A stretch of 47,484 nt of DNA from an uncultured Collinsella sp. (GTDB taxonomy: Bacteria; Actinomycetota; Coriobacteriia; Coriobacteriales; Coriobacteriaceae). Each line of letters starts with the position of its first letter. Position 1 is the first letter of the stretch. Shown piece by piece: positions 25,289-34,071 of the stretch. The notes under the pieces are model-generated. The model did not search any database, was not told where the DNA came from, and saw only the letters and a list, made by a program, of their open reading frames with translations. The position numbers and the translations under genes are program-made. The stretch is from assembly GCA_902494195.1 (NCBI GenBank), contig CABUSH010000015.1:1-47484 (forward strand), written 5' to 3'.

Positions 25289-26121
25289 GAAAGATCGTAT
25301 CGGTCCTGAGCGCCGCTGTGTTTACGCTTACGCTGTGCGCCTGTTCTTCGGGATCTTCTACCTCTTCCATTACCGTGGCCGGCTCCACGACCTGCCTTCC
25401 TATCGCCGAGATTGCGGCCGAGGGCTTTAAGGAGGAGACCGGCATCGACGTGCTCGTTTCCGGTTTGGGTTCTTCCGCTGGGATCGAGGCCGTCAGCGCC
25501 GGCACGGCCGATATCGCCAGCTCCTCCCGTGGACTCAATGCCGACGAACAGGATCTGGGCCTGACTCCCATCGTCATTGCCCACGACGGTATTGCGGTCA
25601 TCGTGAACGACGACAACCCCGTCGATAACCTCTCGACCGAGCAGCTCCGCGATATCTACGCCGGCAAGATTACCAATTGGAAAGAGGTCGGTGGCGAGGA
25701 CCTGAGGATTCAGGTCATCAACCGAGACGAGGCGTCCGGTACGCGCGAGGCCTTCCGTACCATCGTGATGGATGGCACGCCGTTCGATCGCCGCTCGGCT
25801 GTTCTTTCGGGTACGGGCCAGGTGCGCGACGTGGTATCTCGTTCGCGTGGGGCCATCGGCTACATTTCGCTGGGCTTCGTCGATAGCCTCAACGCCAAGA
25901 CCTCGGTCAAGGCCGTCTCGGTCAATCATGTTGAGGCGTCCGAGAAGACGGTCGCGAGTGGCGGCTATCCCATCTCGCGCGACCTTTACTTCTTTGTGAA
26001 GGGTGCGCCTTCGCAGCAGGCGCAGGATTACATTGACTATGTGACGTCCGAAAAGATGGACAAGCAGATTCGCGAGGCGGGCTTTATTCCCGTCACCAAC
26101 GACGAGAAGGGGAGTGAGTAG
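25285..26121 (+). CDS. pstS: Phosphate ABC transporter, substrate-binding lipoprotein
   Basis: 278 aa. A signal peptide ends in lipobox LCAC, so Cys20 is the lipidated residue and the protein is anchored outside the membrane. The mature part shows phosphate-binding motifs AGSTTCLPIAE, ASSSRGLN and RDEASGTREAF. It feeds phosphate to PstCA. The start overlaps pgeF by 4 nt (ATGA), implying translational coupling and no private promoter directly upstream. Confidence 0.96.
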   Translation: MRKIVSVLSAAVFTLTLCACSSGSSTSSITVAGSTTCLPIAEIAAEGFKEETGIDVLVSGLGSSAGIEAVSAGTADIASSSRGLNADEQDLGLTPIVIAHDGIAVIVNDDNPVDNLSTEQLRDIYAGKITNWKEVGGEDLRIQVINRDEASGTREAFRTIVMDGTPFDRRSAVLSGTGQVRDVVSRSRGAIGYISLGFVDSLNAKTSVKAVSVNHVEASEKTVASGGYPISRDLYFFVKGAPSQQAQDYIDYVTSEKMDKQIREAGFIPVTNDEKGSE

Positions 26122-26122
26122 C

Positions 26123-27049
26123 ATGGAAGCACAGGAAAACTCCCAGACTGAGCAGAATGTTCAGACGCCCAAGAAGCGCGAGCTGGCGCTCGTATCGCGC
26201 AGCACCTATATCAAGGAGAAGGCGCTGCAGTGGATCTTCTTTGCCTGCGCGTTCTTGGCGGTCGTTACCGTCATCCTGATTTTTGTCTTTACCACGTACT
26301 CGGCGCTGCCCGTCTTTACTGACATCGGTCTGGCGGACTTCTTTAGCTTTACGTGGGCGCCTTCCGAGGGCCACTACGGAATCTTGTCGCTGCTTGCCGG
26401 CTCGGGTCTGGTGACCGTCGGTGCGCTCGCCATGGGCGTGCCGCTAGGTGTGGGCACGGCCGTGTACCTGGTCGAGATTGCCAGCAAGCGCGTGCGCAAG
26501 CTCATCAGCCCTGCCGTCGACCTGCTGGCCGGCATCCCTTCTATCATCTACGGCTTTTTCGGCATGATCATCATCCGCCCGTTTATCGCACAACTGACCG
26601 GCGGCCTTGGTTTTGGTGCGCTGACGGCGTGGTTTGTGCTCGCCATCATGATCGTCCCTACCATCACCACGCTCACCATCGATGCTCTCAATTCCATTCC
26701 CATGGGCATCCGCGAGGCATCGTATGCCATGGGCGCCACCAAGTGGCAGACCATCTATAAGGTCGTGCTACCTGCCGCGAAGCTGGGTATCGTTGATGCC
26801 ATCGTGCTGGGTATGGGCCGTGCCATCGGCGAGACCATGGCCGTGCTCATGGTCGTGGGTAACGCCCCGGTTATTCCCGACAGCATTGCGAGCCCCATCT
26901 CGACGCTCACGAGCCAGATTGCGCTCGACATGAGCTATTCCTCGGGTCTGCACCGCTCGGCGCTGTTCGGCATGGGCGTGGTCCTGTTTATCATCTCCGC
27001 CACGCTGGTGGGCATTGTCCGTCTGATTTCCAAGAAGAAGAGGGGGTAG
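26123..27049 (+). CDS. pstC: Phosphate ABC transporter, permease PstC
   Basis: 308 aa with six predicted membrane helices after a hydrophilic N-terminus of about 40 residues. The binding-protein-dependent permease (EAA) loop reads SIPMGIREASYAMGATKWQTIYKVVLPAA. ATG 26123 follows AAGGGGAG that overlaps the pstS stop. It forms the membrane channel with PstA. Confidence 0.96.
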   Translation: MEAQENSQTEQNVQTPKKRELALVSRSTYIKEKALQWIFFACAFLAVVTVILIFVFTTYSALPVFTDIGLADFFSFTWAPSEGHYGILSLLAGSGLVTVGALAMGVPLGVGTAVYLVEIASKRVRKLISPAVDLLAGIPSIIYGFFGMIIIRPFIAQLTGGLGFGALTAWFVLAIMIVPTITTLTIDALNSIPMGIREASYAMGATKWQTIYKVVLPAAKLGIVDAIVLGMGRAIGETMAVLMVVGNAPVIPDSIASPISTLTSQIALDMSYSSGLHRSALFGMGVVLFIISATLVGIVRLISKKKRG

Positions 27050-27052
27050 GCT

Positions 27053-27958
27053 ATGTCCGATTCCGTTGACACGACGGTCGATACGACCTCGTCGCGCGAG
27101 CGCATCAAGCGTGCCCTTTCCCACGGCAAGAAGGGCCGCATCAACAAGGACCTGTCCAACAAGATCATGCTTGGCGTGTTTCGTGCCGCTGCCTACATCA
27201 CCACGCTGGTGCTGGTCGCTATCATCGCCTACGTGGTCATCAACGGCCTGCCACACATCTCGCTCGACTTTATCTTCGGTTGGCCCCAGGGCGTCAACGC
27301 CGAGGGCGGAATTTGGCCCACGATCGTCTCGACCGTCTACGTGACGGCGCTCGCCATGCTTATCTGCACGCCGATCGCTGTGCTGGCAGCCGTCTATCTG
27401 GCCGAGTACGCCAAGCAGGGCAAGGTCGTCGAGCTCATTCGCTACGCTGCTGACGCTTTGGCCTCGGTGCCCTCCATCGTTATGGGCCTGTTTGGCTACG
27501 CCTTGTTTGTCGAGGCCATGGGCCTGGGCCTTTCGATGGTCTCGGCCGCCCTGTCACTCGCGCTCTTGATGCTTCCCATCGTCATGCGTACCACCGAAGA
27601 GGCCATTCGCGCCGTTCCGCGCTATATCCGCTGGGGCGCATATGGCCTGGGCGCCACCAAGTGGCAGGTTGTCTCCAAGATCGTGCTTCCTTCTGCCTTT
27701 GGCCGTATTGCCACGGGCATCGTTCTCGCCATCGGCCGTGCCATCGGCGAGACCGCGGTGGTGCTCTATACCATGGGGCAGGCCATCAATCTACCTATTT
27801 CGCCGCTCGATTCCGGCCGCCCCATGACGGTTCACCTGTATCTGCTTGCCAACGACGGCATCAACATGAACGCAGCCTACGGCACCGCGCTCTTGCTGAT
27901 GGTGATCATTCTGGCCTTCAACCTGTTTGCGCGCTTCCTGTCGCGCAAGCGTCGCTAG
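27053..27958 (+). CDS. pstA: Phosphate ABC transporter, permease PstA
   Basis: 301 aa, six predicted helices after about 40 hydrophilic residues. The EAA loop is AVPRYIRWGAYGLGATKWQVVSKIVLPSA. ATG 27053 lies 3 nt after pstC behind GAGGGGG. It is the partner of PstC. Confidence 0.96.
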   Translation: MSDSVDTTVDTTSSRERIKRALSHGKKGRINKDLSNKIMLGVFRAAAYITTLVLVAIIAYVVINGLPHISLDFIFGWPQGVNAEGGIWPTIVSTVYVTALAMLICTPIAVLAAVYLAEYAKQGKVVELIRYAADALASVPSIVMGLFGYALFVEAMGLGLSMVSAALSLALLMLPIVMRTTEEAIRAVPRYIRWGAYGLGATKWQVVSKIVLPSAFGRIATGIVLAIGRAIGETAVVLYTMGQAINLPISPLDSGRPMTVHLYLLANDGINMNAAYGTALLLMVIILAFNLFARFLSRKRR

Positions 27959-27970
27959 TTAAGGAGTCCC

Positions 27971-28774
<804 letters not shown>

Positions 28775-28866
28775 TCGGTGCGACTAGTCCCAAGCCGATC
28801 GGATCTGGTCCGGTGCGTATTCACTGTGCGGGCGGCATGACCGCACCCAACTGATTGGAGTGAACC

Positions 28867-29724
28867 ATGCGCAAACTGTTTTCCCGTCAGCTCATCGAGG
28901 CCCGTCACGAGATGCTGAGCATCTACGAGGCCGTCGATCTGGCCCTCCACGATGCCGTGAAGGCCTATGTGACCGACGACCGCAAGCTCGCCACCAAGAC
29001 CAAGAAGCGCACGCTTTCGATTGACGCACGCTGCGCCAACCTGGAGGCCGTCTGCTACAACCTGATTGCCACGCAGTCACCGGTCGCCTCCGACTTCCGC
29101 TTGCTGCAGACGATCATCTACGTCGACTTTAACCTGCAGCGCATGACCGATAAGGTTCGCCAGATTTGCCGCGCCACGCGTCATATGATCAAGGCCGACA
29201 TCTCGCTGCCCAAGGAGCTTGTCGGCACGGTCGAGGCCGAGGCTGAGGCCGTCTACCAGGTACTGGGCTCTTCGCTTTCCGCGCTCGTCACCAACGACAT
29301 GTCCATCATCTGCAACTTGGCCGTCGAGGACGAGCCAGTGCACGCCGCCTACGAGAAGTTCTTCCGCACCTTTAACCGCATGGACACGGGCGATTTTATG
29401 GACGACGACAGCAACTATGACGACCTGCGCCGCGCCATCATGGTATCGCGCTATCTCGATCGCATCGCCTCGATTTCCATCGATGCCGCCTGCCGTCTGA
29501 CCTTCCTGTTGACCGGACAGCGTATGACTGCCGGTGATATCGCCTGCACTGATGAGGATGAGCTCGAGAGCATGCGCGTGCCTTCGGGCGAGGGTGTTAT
29601 CATGAGGCCCGCCGTCGATGCACGCTACGTTGCCAAGGTGCCCGTTAACGAGGTCAGCGAGGGTCTTCGCTACCTGCTCGATCATCTTGAGGATGAGGAC
29701 GATGGCGAGGACGACGAGGAGTAA
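28867..29724 (+). CDS. phoU: Phosphate-specific transport regulator PhoU
   Basis: 285 aa, longer than the usual 220-240 because of a C-terminal extension with an acidic end (LEDEDDGEDDEE). Two PhoU helical repeats are seen: HEMLSIYEAVDLALHDAVKAY and DLRRAIMVSRYLDRIASISIDAA. PhoU represses the Pho regulon and limits Pst uptake when phosphate is plentiful. It lies 92 bp after pstB; the gap contains a GTGCGG/CCGCAC inverted repeat but no T-run. The metal-binding E/D-x-x-x-D pattern is only partly clear. Confidence 0.93.
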   Translation: MRKLFSRQLIEARHEMLSIYEAVDLALHDAVKAYVTDDRKLATKTKKRTLSIDARCANLEAVCYNLIATQSPVASDFRLLQTIIYVDFNLQRMTDKVRQICRATRHMIKADISLPKELVGTVEAEAEAVYQVLGSSLSALVTNDMSIICNLAVEDEPVHAAYEKFFRTFNRMDTGDFMDDDSNYDDLRRAIMVSRYLDRIASISIDAACRLTFLLTGQRMTAGDIACTDEDELESMRVPSGEGVIMRPAVDARYVAKVPVNEVSEGLRYLLDHLEDEDDGEDDEE

Positions 29725-29761
29725 GTAACCCCGTTCGTCGAAAGATTGTAAATACCTAAGT

Positions 29762-29796
29762 GAGCGCGGCCTTGCACATGCGGGGCCGCGCTCTTG
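29762..29796 (+). terminator. Terminator after phoU
   Basis: GAGCGCGGCC (29762-29771) pairs with GGCCGCGCTC (29784-29793), followed by TTGCGTT. The T-run is short, so some readthrough into yggS is possible. Confidence 0.75.
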
Positions 29797-29843
29797 CGTT
29801 AGCATGGGACTACTTGTTTGGCTGTCAGCGGAGGCGATTGGCA

Positions 29844-30581
29844 ATGGATAACTATTTGGACTTGATGCGCGCTCGCCGCGAGCAGATTCTGGAACGTTTT
29901 TATGCGGCGCTCGATCGCGCGGGCCGTCCCCACGACGCCGCGAGCCTCATTGCCGTGTCCAAGACCGTTGGTGTCGATGAGACCGTTGCCGCCATCCAGG
30001 CGGGGTATCGCCATTTTGCCGAGAACCGCCCGCAGGAGCTGGTTCGCAAGCTCACGGGTCTGGCGGAGCATCCGGAGCTGCCCGAGGTGCGCTTCGATAT
30101 GATCGGCAACCTGCAGACCAATAAGATCAATGCGGTGCTGGGCTCAGCCGAGCTGATTCACTCGGTGGGTTCGCTGCATCTGGCGCAGGCGATCTCGAGC
30201 CGTGCTGTCCGCAAGATTGAGGCAGGCGAGCTCGTCGGCCCCCAGCGTGTGCTCATTGAGGTCAATGTGAGTGGTGAGGAGTCGAAGGGAGGCTTTTCAC
30301 CCGATGGGATTCGCGCCGCCGCGGGTGAGCTTGCAGAACTTGAGGGAATTTGCGTACAGGGGCTTATGACTATGGCGCCCCGGGGGAATAAGGATGTGGC
30401 ACGCCGCACCTTTGCGGGGCTTCGTGAGCTGAGGGATGAGCTGGAGGCGGCGCATCCCGATTTGAACCTGCCTGAGCTTTCCTGCGGTATGAGCGAGGAC
30501 TTTGAGTCTGCCCTTGAGGAGGGCTCTACGCTCGTTCGCCTGGGCAGGGTAGTATTTAGCCCGGAGTTTGCAGTAAAATAA
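29844..30581 (+). CDS. yggS: YggS/PLPBP pyridoxal-phosphate homeostasis protein
   Basis: 245 aa, single TIM-barrel domain like the N-terminal part of alanine racemase. It binds PLP without known catalysis. The PLP lysine lies in LIAVSKTVGVDE; HFAENRPQEL, MIGNLQTNK, VLIEVNVSGEESKGGF and the phosphate-binding LSCGMSEDFESALEEGSTLVRLGR are all present. ATG 29844 has GGAGG at 29830; the in-frame extension upstream to 29760 crosses the phoU terminator and is rejected. As in many Gram-positive genomes it heads a yggS-sepF-yggT-divIVA group. Confidence 0.95.
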   Translation: MDNYLDLMRARREQILERFYAALDRAGRPHDAASLIAVSKTVGVDETVAAIQAGYRHFAENRPQELVRKLTGLAEHPELPEVRFDMIGNLQTNKINAVLGSAELIHSVGSLHLAQAISSRAVRKIEAGELVGPQRVLIEVNVSGEESKGGFSPDGIRAAAGELAELEGICVQGLMTMAPRGNKDVARRTFAGLRELRDELEAAHPDLNLPELSCGMSEDFESALEEGSTLVRLGRVVFSPEFAVK

Positions 30582-30641
30582 GGCTCTGAAGTGCGCACTG
30601 ATTATCGGGGCGCCTGCACTAAACCGCGAGAGGACACAACC

Positions 30642-31364
30642 ATGGGCTTCCTTGACGAGATTAAAAATAAGATGCACCTGGGCGGCCAGCAGGGTTACGA
30701 CCAGGGTTATGGCCAGGACGACGACTACGGCTACGATGACGGCTACGACGATGGCTATCAGGGCAACGGCTACAGTGGTGCTTCGGGCGAGGGCTTCTAC
30801 ACCCAAGACGAGCCGAGCAACGGCCTGCTTGGCCAGACGCGCCGCGGTGAAGCTGAGTCGGTTGCCGTGTATACGCGCTCCGGTCAGCTGGTCGGCGATG
30901 ACTCCCGCCATGCCACGACGTATAACCCGCCTTCGCGCTCGCAGGACAGTGTTGCGAGCGGTTATCGTCCTGGTGCCTATGACACGCCGTCGAGCTACGC
31001 CGAGAATACCCGCGCCCGTGCCGCCGCTGCACCCGCGCCTGCACCGAGCGATGCCTCGGCCTATGCGAGCAATATCATCAACGCCACGCCGCAGCTGCCG
31101 GCCTATGTCCTGCGCCCCGAGAGCTATGACGACGTGGAGACCGTGGTGCGCCGCGTTCGCACCAAGCAGCCTGTCGCACTGATTTTTGTGGGCGTACGCA
31201 CCGAAGTTGCCAAGCGCGTCTTGGACTTCTCTTACGGCTTTGCCTGCGGTCTGGGTGCCACGGTCAAGGAGGTGGGCGACCGCGTGTTCATGGTGCTGCC
31301 CGCCGGTTGCGAGGTCAAAGATTCCGATCTCAAGAAGCTTCGTGCCGACGGCTACCTTAAGTAA
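30642..31364 (+). CDS. sepF: Cell division protein SepF
   Basis: 240 aa. The N-terminal MGFLDEIKNKMHL can form the membrane-binding amphipathic helix. Residues about 14-145 form a low-complexity linker, first Gly/Asp/Tyr-rich then Ala/Pro-rich. The C-terminal SepF domain (about 150-235) has LRPESYDDVETVVRRVRTKQ, DFSYGFACGLGATVKEVGDRVFMVLP. SepF anchors FtsZ filaments in bacteria lacking FtsA and binds the FtsZ C-terminal peptide. ATG 30642 follows GAGAGGA; the codons before it lack a ribosome site. Confidence 0.95.
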   Translation: MGFLDEIKNKMHLGGQQGYDQGYGQDDDYGYDDGYDDGYQGNGYSGASGEGFYTQDEPSNGLLGQTRRGEAESVAVYTRSGQLVGDDSRHATTYNPPSRSQDSVASGYRPGAYDTPSSYAENTRARAAAAPAPAPSDASAYASNIINATPQLPAYVLRPESYDDVETVVRRVRTKQPVALIFVGVRTEVAKRVLDFSYGFACGLGATVKEVGDRVFMVLPAGCEVKDSDLKKLRADGYLK

Positions 31365-31385
31365 AGACAAGACGAGGAGATTCCC

Positions 31386-31667
31386 ATCAACATCTACACT
31401 ATCGTCCAGCTGGTCAACACGCTGTTCAACTTCTATTCCACGCTCATTGTCGTCTACTGCTTTATGACGTGGATTCCCATGAAGCAGGGTGGTTTGCTTC
31501 AGGATATTGCCGCGGTGCTTGATAGCGTGTGCGGTCCGTGGCTCAACCTGTTCCGTCGTTTCATCCCGCCGATGGGCGGTATCGATTTTTCGCCGGTCGT
31601 TGCGATTATTGCGTTGCAGTTGGTGCAGAGGCTGGTTCTGCAGCTTCTTATAGGTATACTCGTGTAG
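31386..31667 (+). CDS. yggT: YggT family membrane protein, apparent AUC start
   Basis: 93 aa with two hydrophobic segments, matching the YggT family (FYSTLIVVYCFMTWIP, GPWLNLFRRFIPPMGGIDFSPVVAIIALQ). Family members normally begin with Met followed by a segment like NIYTIVQLVNTLFN. Here that codon is ATC at 31386, 6 nt after GAGGAG (31374-31379), and no ATG, GTG or TTG lies upstream in frame after the sepF stop. The first ATG, at 31464, would delete the first membrane helix. Translation from AUC is therefore proposed; a recent mutation or sequencing error is the alternative. The function of YggT is not settled; it lies between sepF and divIVA. Confidence 0.8.
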   Translation: MNIYTIVQLVNTLFNFYSTLIVVYCFMTWIPMKQGGLLQDIAAVLDSVCGPWLNLFRRFIPPMGGIDFSPVVAIIALQLVQRLVLQLLIGILV

Positions 31668-31728
31668 AACTGACTTAGTAACTTACGTCGGGCGTGTAGC
31701 GCCGAGGCGATGAAAAAGGAGACTTGTT

Positions 31729-32403
31729 ATGGCTATTACCCCTGCAGACATCCAGGCTCAGACTTTCTCTGAGGCCAAGCGTGGCTACGATCCTGCCGAG
31801 GTCGACGTCTTCTTGGAGACGCTGTCCTCTGAGGTTGACGCTATGCTCGCTAAGATCGTCGACCTTAAGGGTCGTCTGACTGCTACCGAGCAGCAGCTTG
31901 CCGATGCGCAGGCTCAGCTTGCCCAGGCTCAGGATGCCCCCGCCCAGGCCGTTCCTGCCGCCCCCGTGGCTGCTCCCGCCCCTGATTTCTCCGCTCAGGA
32001 GCGCCAGATTTCCGCTGCCCTGATCGCTGCCCAGCAGACCGCTGAGACCATCGTCAACGATGCCAATGAGAACGCTGAGCGTATCCGCAACGAGGCTGAC
32101 GCCAAGGCACGCGAGGTTATCCGCCAGGCTCTGACCGAGAAGCAGGCCGAGCTCGAGGAGATCGATCGTCTCAAGGCTTCCCGTGAGGAGTTCAAGGCCG
32201 AGTACCTCAAGCTCATCCAGCACTTCATGGACGATGCCCAAAACTCCTTCCCGGCCGACCTCATGGCCTCCACGCCGGTCGGTTCCGCCGCTTCTCCTGC
32301 GGTGACTGTTCCCGCCGAGCCGCTGCCCGTCGCTGACCCGGTTGTCCCCGTGGCCGATCCCTTCGCCCCGATCGACAACTTCGCTGCCGACGACCTGGAC
32401 TAA
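31729..32403 (+). CDS. divIVA: DivIVA domain protein
   Basis: 224 aa. The N-terminal lipid-binding DivIVA domain reads TPADIQAQTFSEAKRGYDPA followed by EVDVFLETLSSEV. Two coiled-coil stretches (about 29-68 and 88-160) are separated by an Ala/Pro linker, and the C-terminus is Pro/Val/Asp-rich. DivIVA (Wag31 in mycobacteria) marks poles and septa by sensing curvature and organises wall growth. ATG 31729 follows AAAAAGGAGA. It is the last gene of its group. Confidence 0.95.
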   Translation: MAITPADIQAQTFSEAKRGYDPAEVDVFLETLSSEVDAMLAKIVDLKGRLTATEQQLADAQAQLAQAQDAPAQAVPAAPVAAPAPDFSAQERQISAALIAAQQTAETIVNDANENAERIRNEADAKAREVIRQALTEKQAELEEIDRLKASREEFKAEYLKLIQHFMDDAQNSFPADLMASTPVGSAASPAVTVPAEPLPVADPVVPVADPFAPIDNFAADDLD

Positions 32404-32429
32404 CATTCGGCCTACAATTTAGTGCCTAG

Positions 32430-32459
32430 AAAGGACCCGCAGCTTGCGGGTCCTTTTTT
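32430..32459 (+). terminator. Terminator after divIVA
   Basis: AAGGACCCGCA (32431-32441) pairs with TGCGGGTCCTT (32445-32455), loop GCT, then a run of T. Confidence 0.95.
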
Positions 32460-32484
32460 ATGACTGTACCGGGGCGCGCAACAT

Positions 32485-32522
32485 AAAAAACCGAGCCCTG
32501 CACATAGTGGCGCAGAACTCGG
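32485..32522 (-). terminator. Terminator of the nitroreductase gene
   Basis: On the - strand, CCGAG (32522-32518) pairs with CTCGG (32495-32491), with an inner CTGC/GCAG pairing, followed by TTTTTT (32490-32485). It faces the divIVA terminator. Confidence 0.75.
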
Positions 32523-32569
32523 CGAACCGGTGAGCGGTCAAGGATAGGTTTTAGGGCATGTCCCAAAAT

Positions 32570-33100
32570 CTACTTGAGGAGGAAGTCGGAGAGGGGAATG
32601 GTACGGGCCTCGCGATGCTCGGGATCGGCGATGTGGTCGGCAGGATATCCGCAGACGAGCATGTGATAGGGATAAACGCCTTTGGGCAGGTTGAACTGCT
32701 CCTGTGCCACCTCGGGCTTAAAATGGCATACCCAGCACGTTCCCAGGCCCTGCTCGGTGGCCTCCATCATCATCTGATCGCACACTATGGACGTATCGAT
32801 TTCACTGGAATTCATCTGGTCATACGGGCGCACCCAAGCGTCTTCGGTAACGCTACAAATAAGGAAGATGAGCGGAGCGCCAAAGATAGATCCATCACGA
32901 GCAAACCGAGGCTGACAAGCAGCAGCCTTCTCCAGAAGCTCAGGCGTATCCAACACCATCACACGGGTTGGATGATTATTACAAGCAGAAGGAGCAATAC
33001 GCCCAGCCTCAACAATGGCATCCACCACAGCCTGCTCAACAGAACGGTCCTCAAACGAACGACAAGAATACCGACCACGAGCCAGATCCAAATAACTCAC
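32570..33100 (-). CDS. Nitroreductase family protein (FMN-dependent)
   Basis: 176 aa, a short nitroreductase. The N-terminal VSYLDLARGRYSCRSF contains the FMN-phosphate-binding Arg/Ser pattern; APSACNNHPTRVMVL and the later GLGTCWVCHF with YPADHIADPEHREARTIPLSDFL are typical of the family. Substrate unknown; such proteins reduce nitroaromatics, quinones or flavins with NAD(P)H. The start is taken as GTG 33100 because GGAGG lies 8 nt upstream on this strand; the extension to 33163 has no ribosome site. It is monocistronic. Confidence 0.88.
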   Translation of the reverse strand: MSYLDLARGRYSCRSFEDRSVEQAVVDAIVEAGRIAPSACNNHPTRVMVLDTPELLEKAAACQPRFARDGSIFGAPLIFLICSVTEDAWVRPYDQMNSSEIDTSIVCDQMMMEATEQGLGTCWVCHFKPEVAQEQFNLPKGVYPYHMLVCGYPADHIADPEHREARTIPLSDFLLK

Positions 33101-33153
33101 AACCAAGACCTCCAAATTCAACGAATCAATCCAAAGTAAAACAAAGGGTACCC

Positions 33154-33264
33154 AAAGCCCCATCCACCCAAACGTTTAAGGCGGTCCCAAAGTTCCCAAT
33201 CGGGTCCAAAGGCCCCGCCAACAAAAGCCCCATCGCTTTCAAAGTATCAGCCAAAGTTCCCAAT
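33154..33264. repeat. Degenerate tandem duplication upstream of the nitroreductase gene
   Basis: AAAGCCCCATC occurs at 33154 and 33224, and CCAAAGTTCCCAAT at 33187 and 33251, in the same order, so two units of about 40-47 bp (33154-33200 and 33224-33264) appear duplicated and diverged. The region is strikingly rich in CCAAAG and lies where the - strand promoter should be. Confidence 0.6.
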
Positions 33265-33276
33265 GGTGGTACGTAA

Positions 33277-33360
33277 GGCGAAGGGCCGGCACCTGTTTAC
33301 TTTCGAACGACTCTGCCATGCAGCCGGAGTGAGAAAGCAAACAGGTGCCGGCCCTTCGCC
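33277..33360. repeat. Long inverted repeat between convergent or divergent units
   Basis: Perfect 22-bp arms (33277-33298 and 33339-33360; the left arm begins GGCGAAGGGCCGG) with CTTTC/GAAAG further pairing inside. No adjacent T-run is seen. It sits just downstream of the DUF47 gene (stop at 33381 on the - strand) and could block transcription into the nitroreductase gene. Confidence 0.85.
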
Positions 33361-33380
33361 GCCGGGACACGTACCCCCAA

Positions 33381-34004
33381 TTAACTGTTCTTCATGACAA
33401 TCGAATCCACGACATCGGCCACGTTCTCGCAGCAGTCGGCGCAGTACTCCAGGAAGGCGTAGACGTCACGCCAGGCGATGACCTCGAGCGGATCCTTGCC
33501 GTTGACGTGCAGGTTGCGCATGGCGTTGATATAGAGCTCGTCGGCCTCGGACTCGATGGTGTTGATCTGGATGACCAGCTCGCGCAGGGTCTTGGACTTG
33601 CGGTAGTTGGGAAGCTCGACCATAAGGTCCTTCATGGCGCGGCAGGCGTCGGTCACCTTGTGGGCGATCACGATGGCGTCGGGATGGATGCCCTGAATGT
33701 TGGTGAAGTAGACGCGCTGCACGACGCCCTCGATGCGGTCGAGCACGGTGTCGAGTGAGCAGCTCATCAGATCCAGATCCTCGCGCTCGAGCGGGGTGAT
33801 AAAGGCGGTGAGCAAGGCGTCTTCGAGCTCGTGGTGCTTCTTGTCTGCCGCATGCTCAATCGCATGCATCTTATCGAGCATGTCGTGGATCTGCGCGGGG
33901 TCAAAGTTCTCAAAAATCTTGGTGAGTAGCTCTGCGGCCTGGACGGCGAGGTCGGCGCAAGCGACGTAGTTGTCAAAGTAGAACGAATCGGGTTTCTTTG
34001 CCAT
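33381..34004 (-). CDS. DUF47/PhoU-like Pit accessory protein
   Basis: 207 aa, all-helical, matching the DUF47 (TIGR00153) family of PhoU-like proteins encoded next to PiT transporters. Features are FENFDPAQIHDMLDKMHAIEHAADKKHHEL, ITPLEREDLDLMSCSLDTVLDRIEGV and INTIESEADELYINAMRNL, with E-x-x-x-D metal-type patterns. It lies downstream of the PiT gene with a 67-bp gap and is probably cotranscribed with it. Such proteins are thought to modulate PiT activity. Confidence 0.92.
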   Translation of the reverse strand: MAKKPDSFYFDNYVACADLAVQAAELLTKIFENFDPAQIHDMLDKMHAIEHAADKKHHELEDALLTAFITPLEREDLDLMSCSLDTVLDRIEGVVQRVYFTNIQGIHPDAIVIAHKVTDACRAMKDLMVELPNYRKSKTLRELVIQINTIESEADELYINAMRNLHVNGKDPLEVIAWRDVYAFLEYCADCCENVADVVDSIVMKNS

Positions 34005-34071
34005 GGGTGGGTCCTTTCGAGGCGAAGACGGGTGGGCGAGGTAATGCAGTCCGGATGGACGTTCGGTTTGA

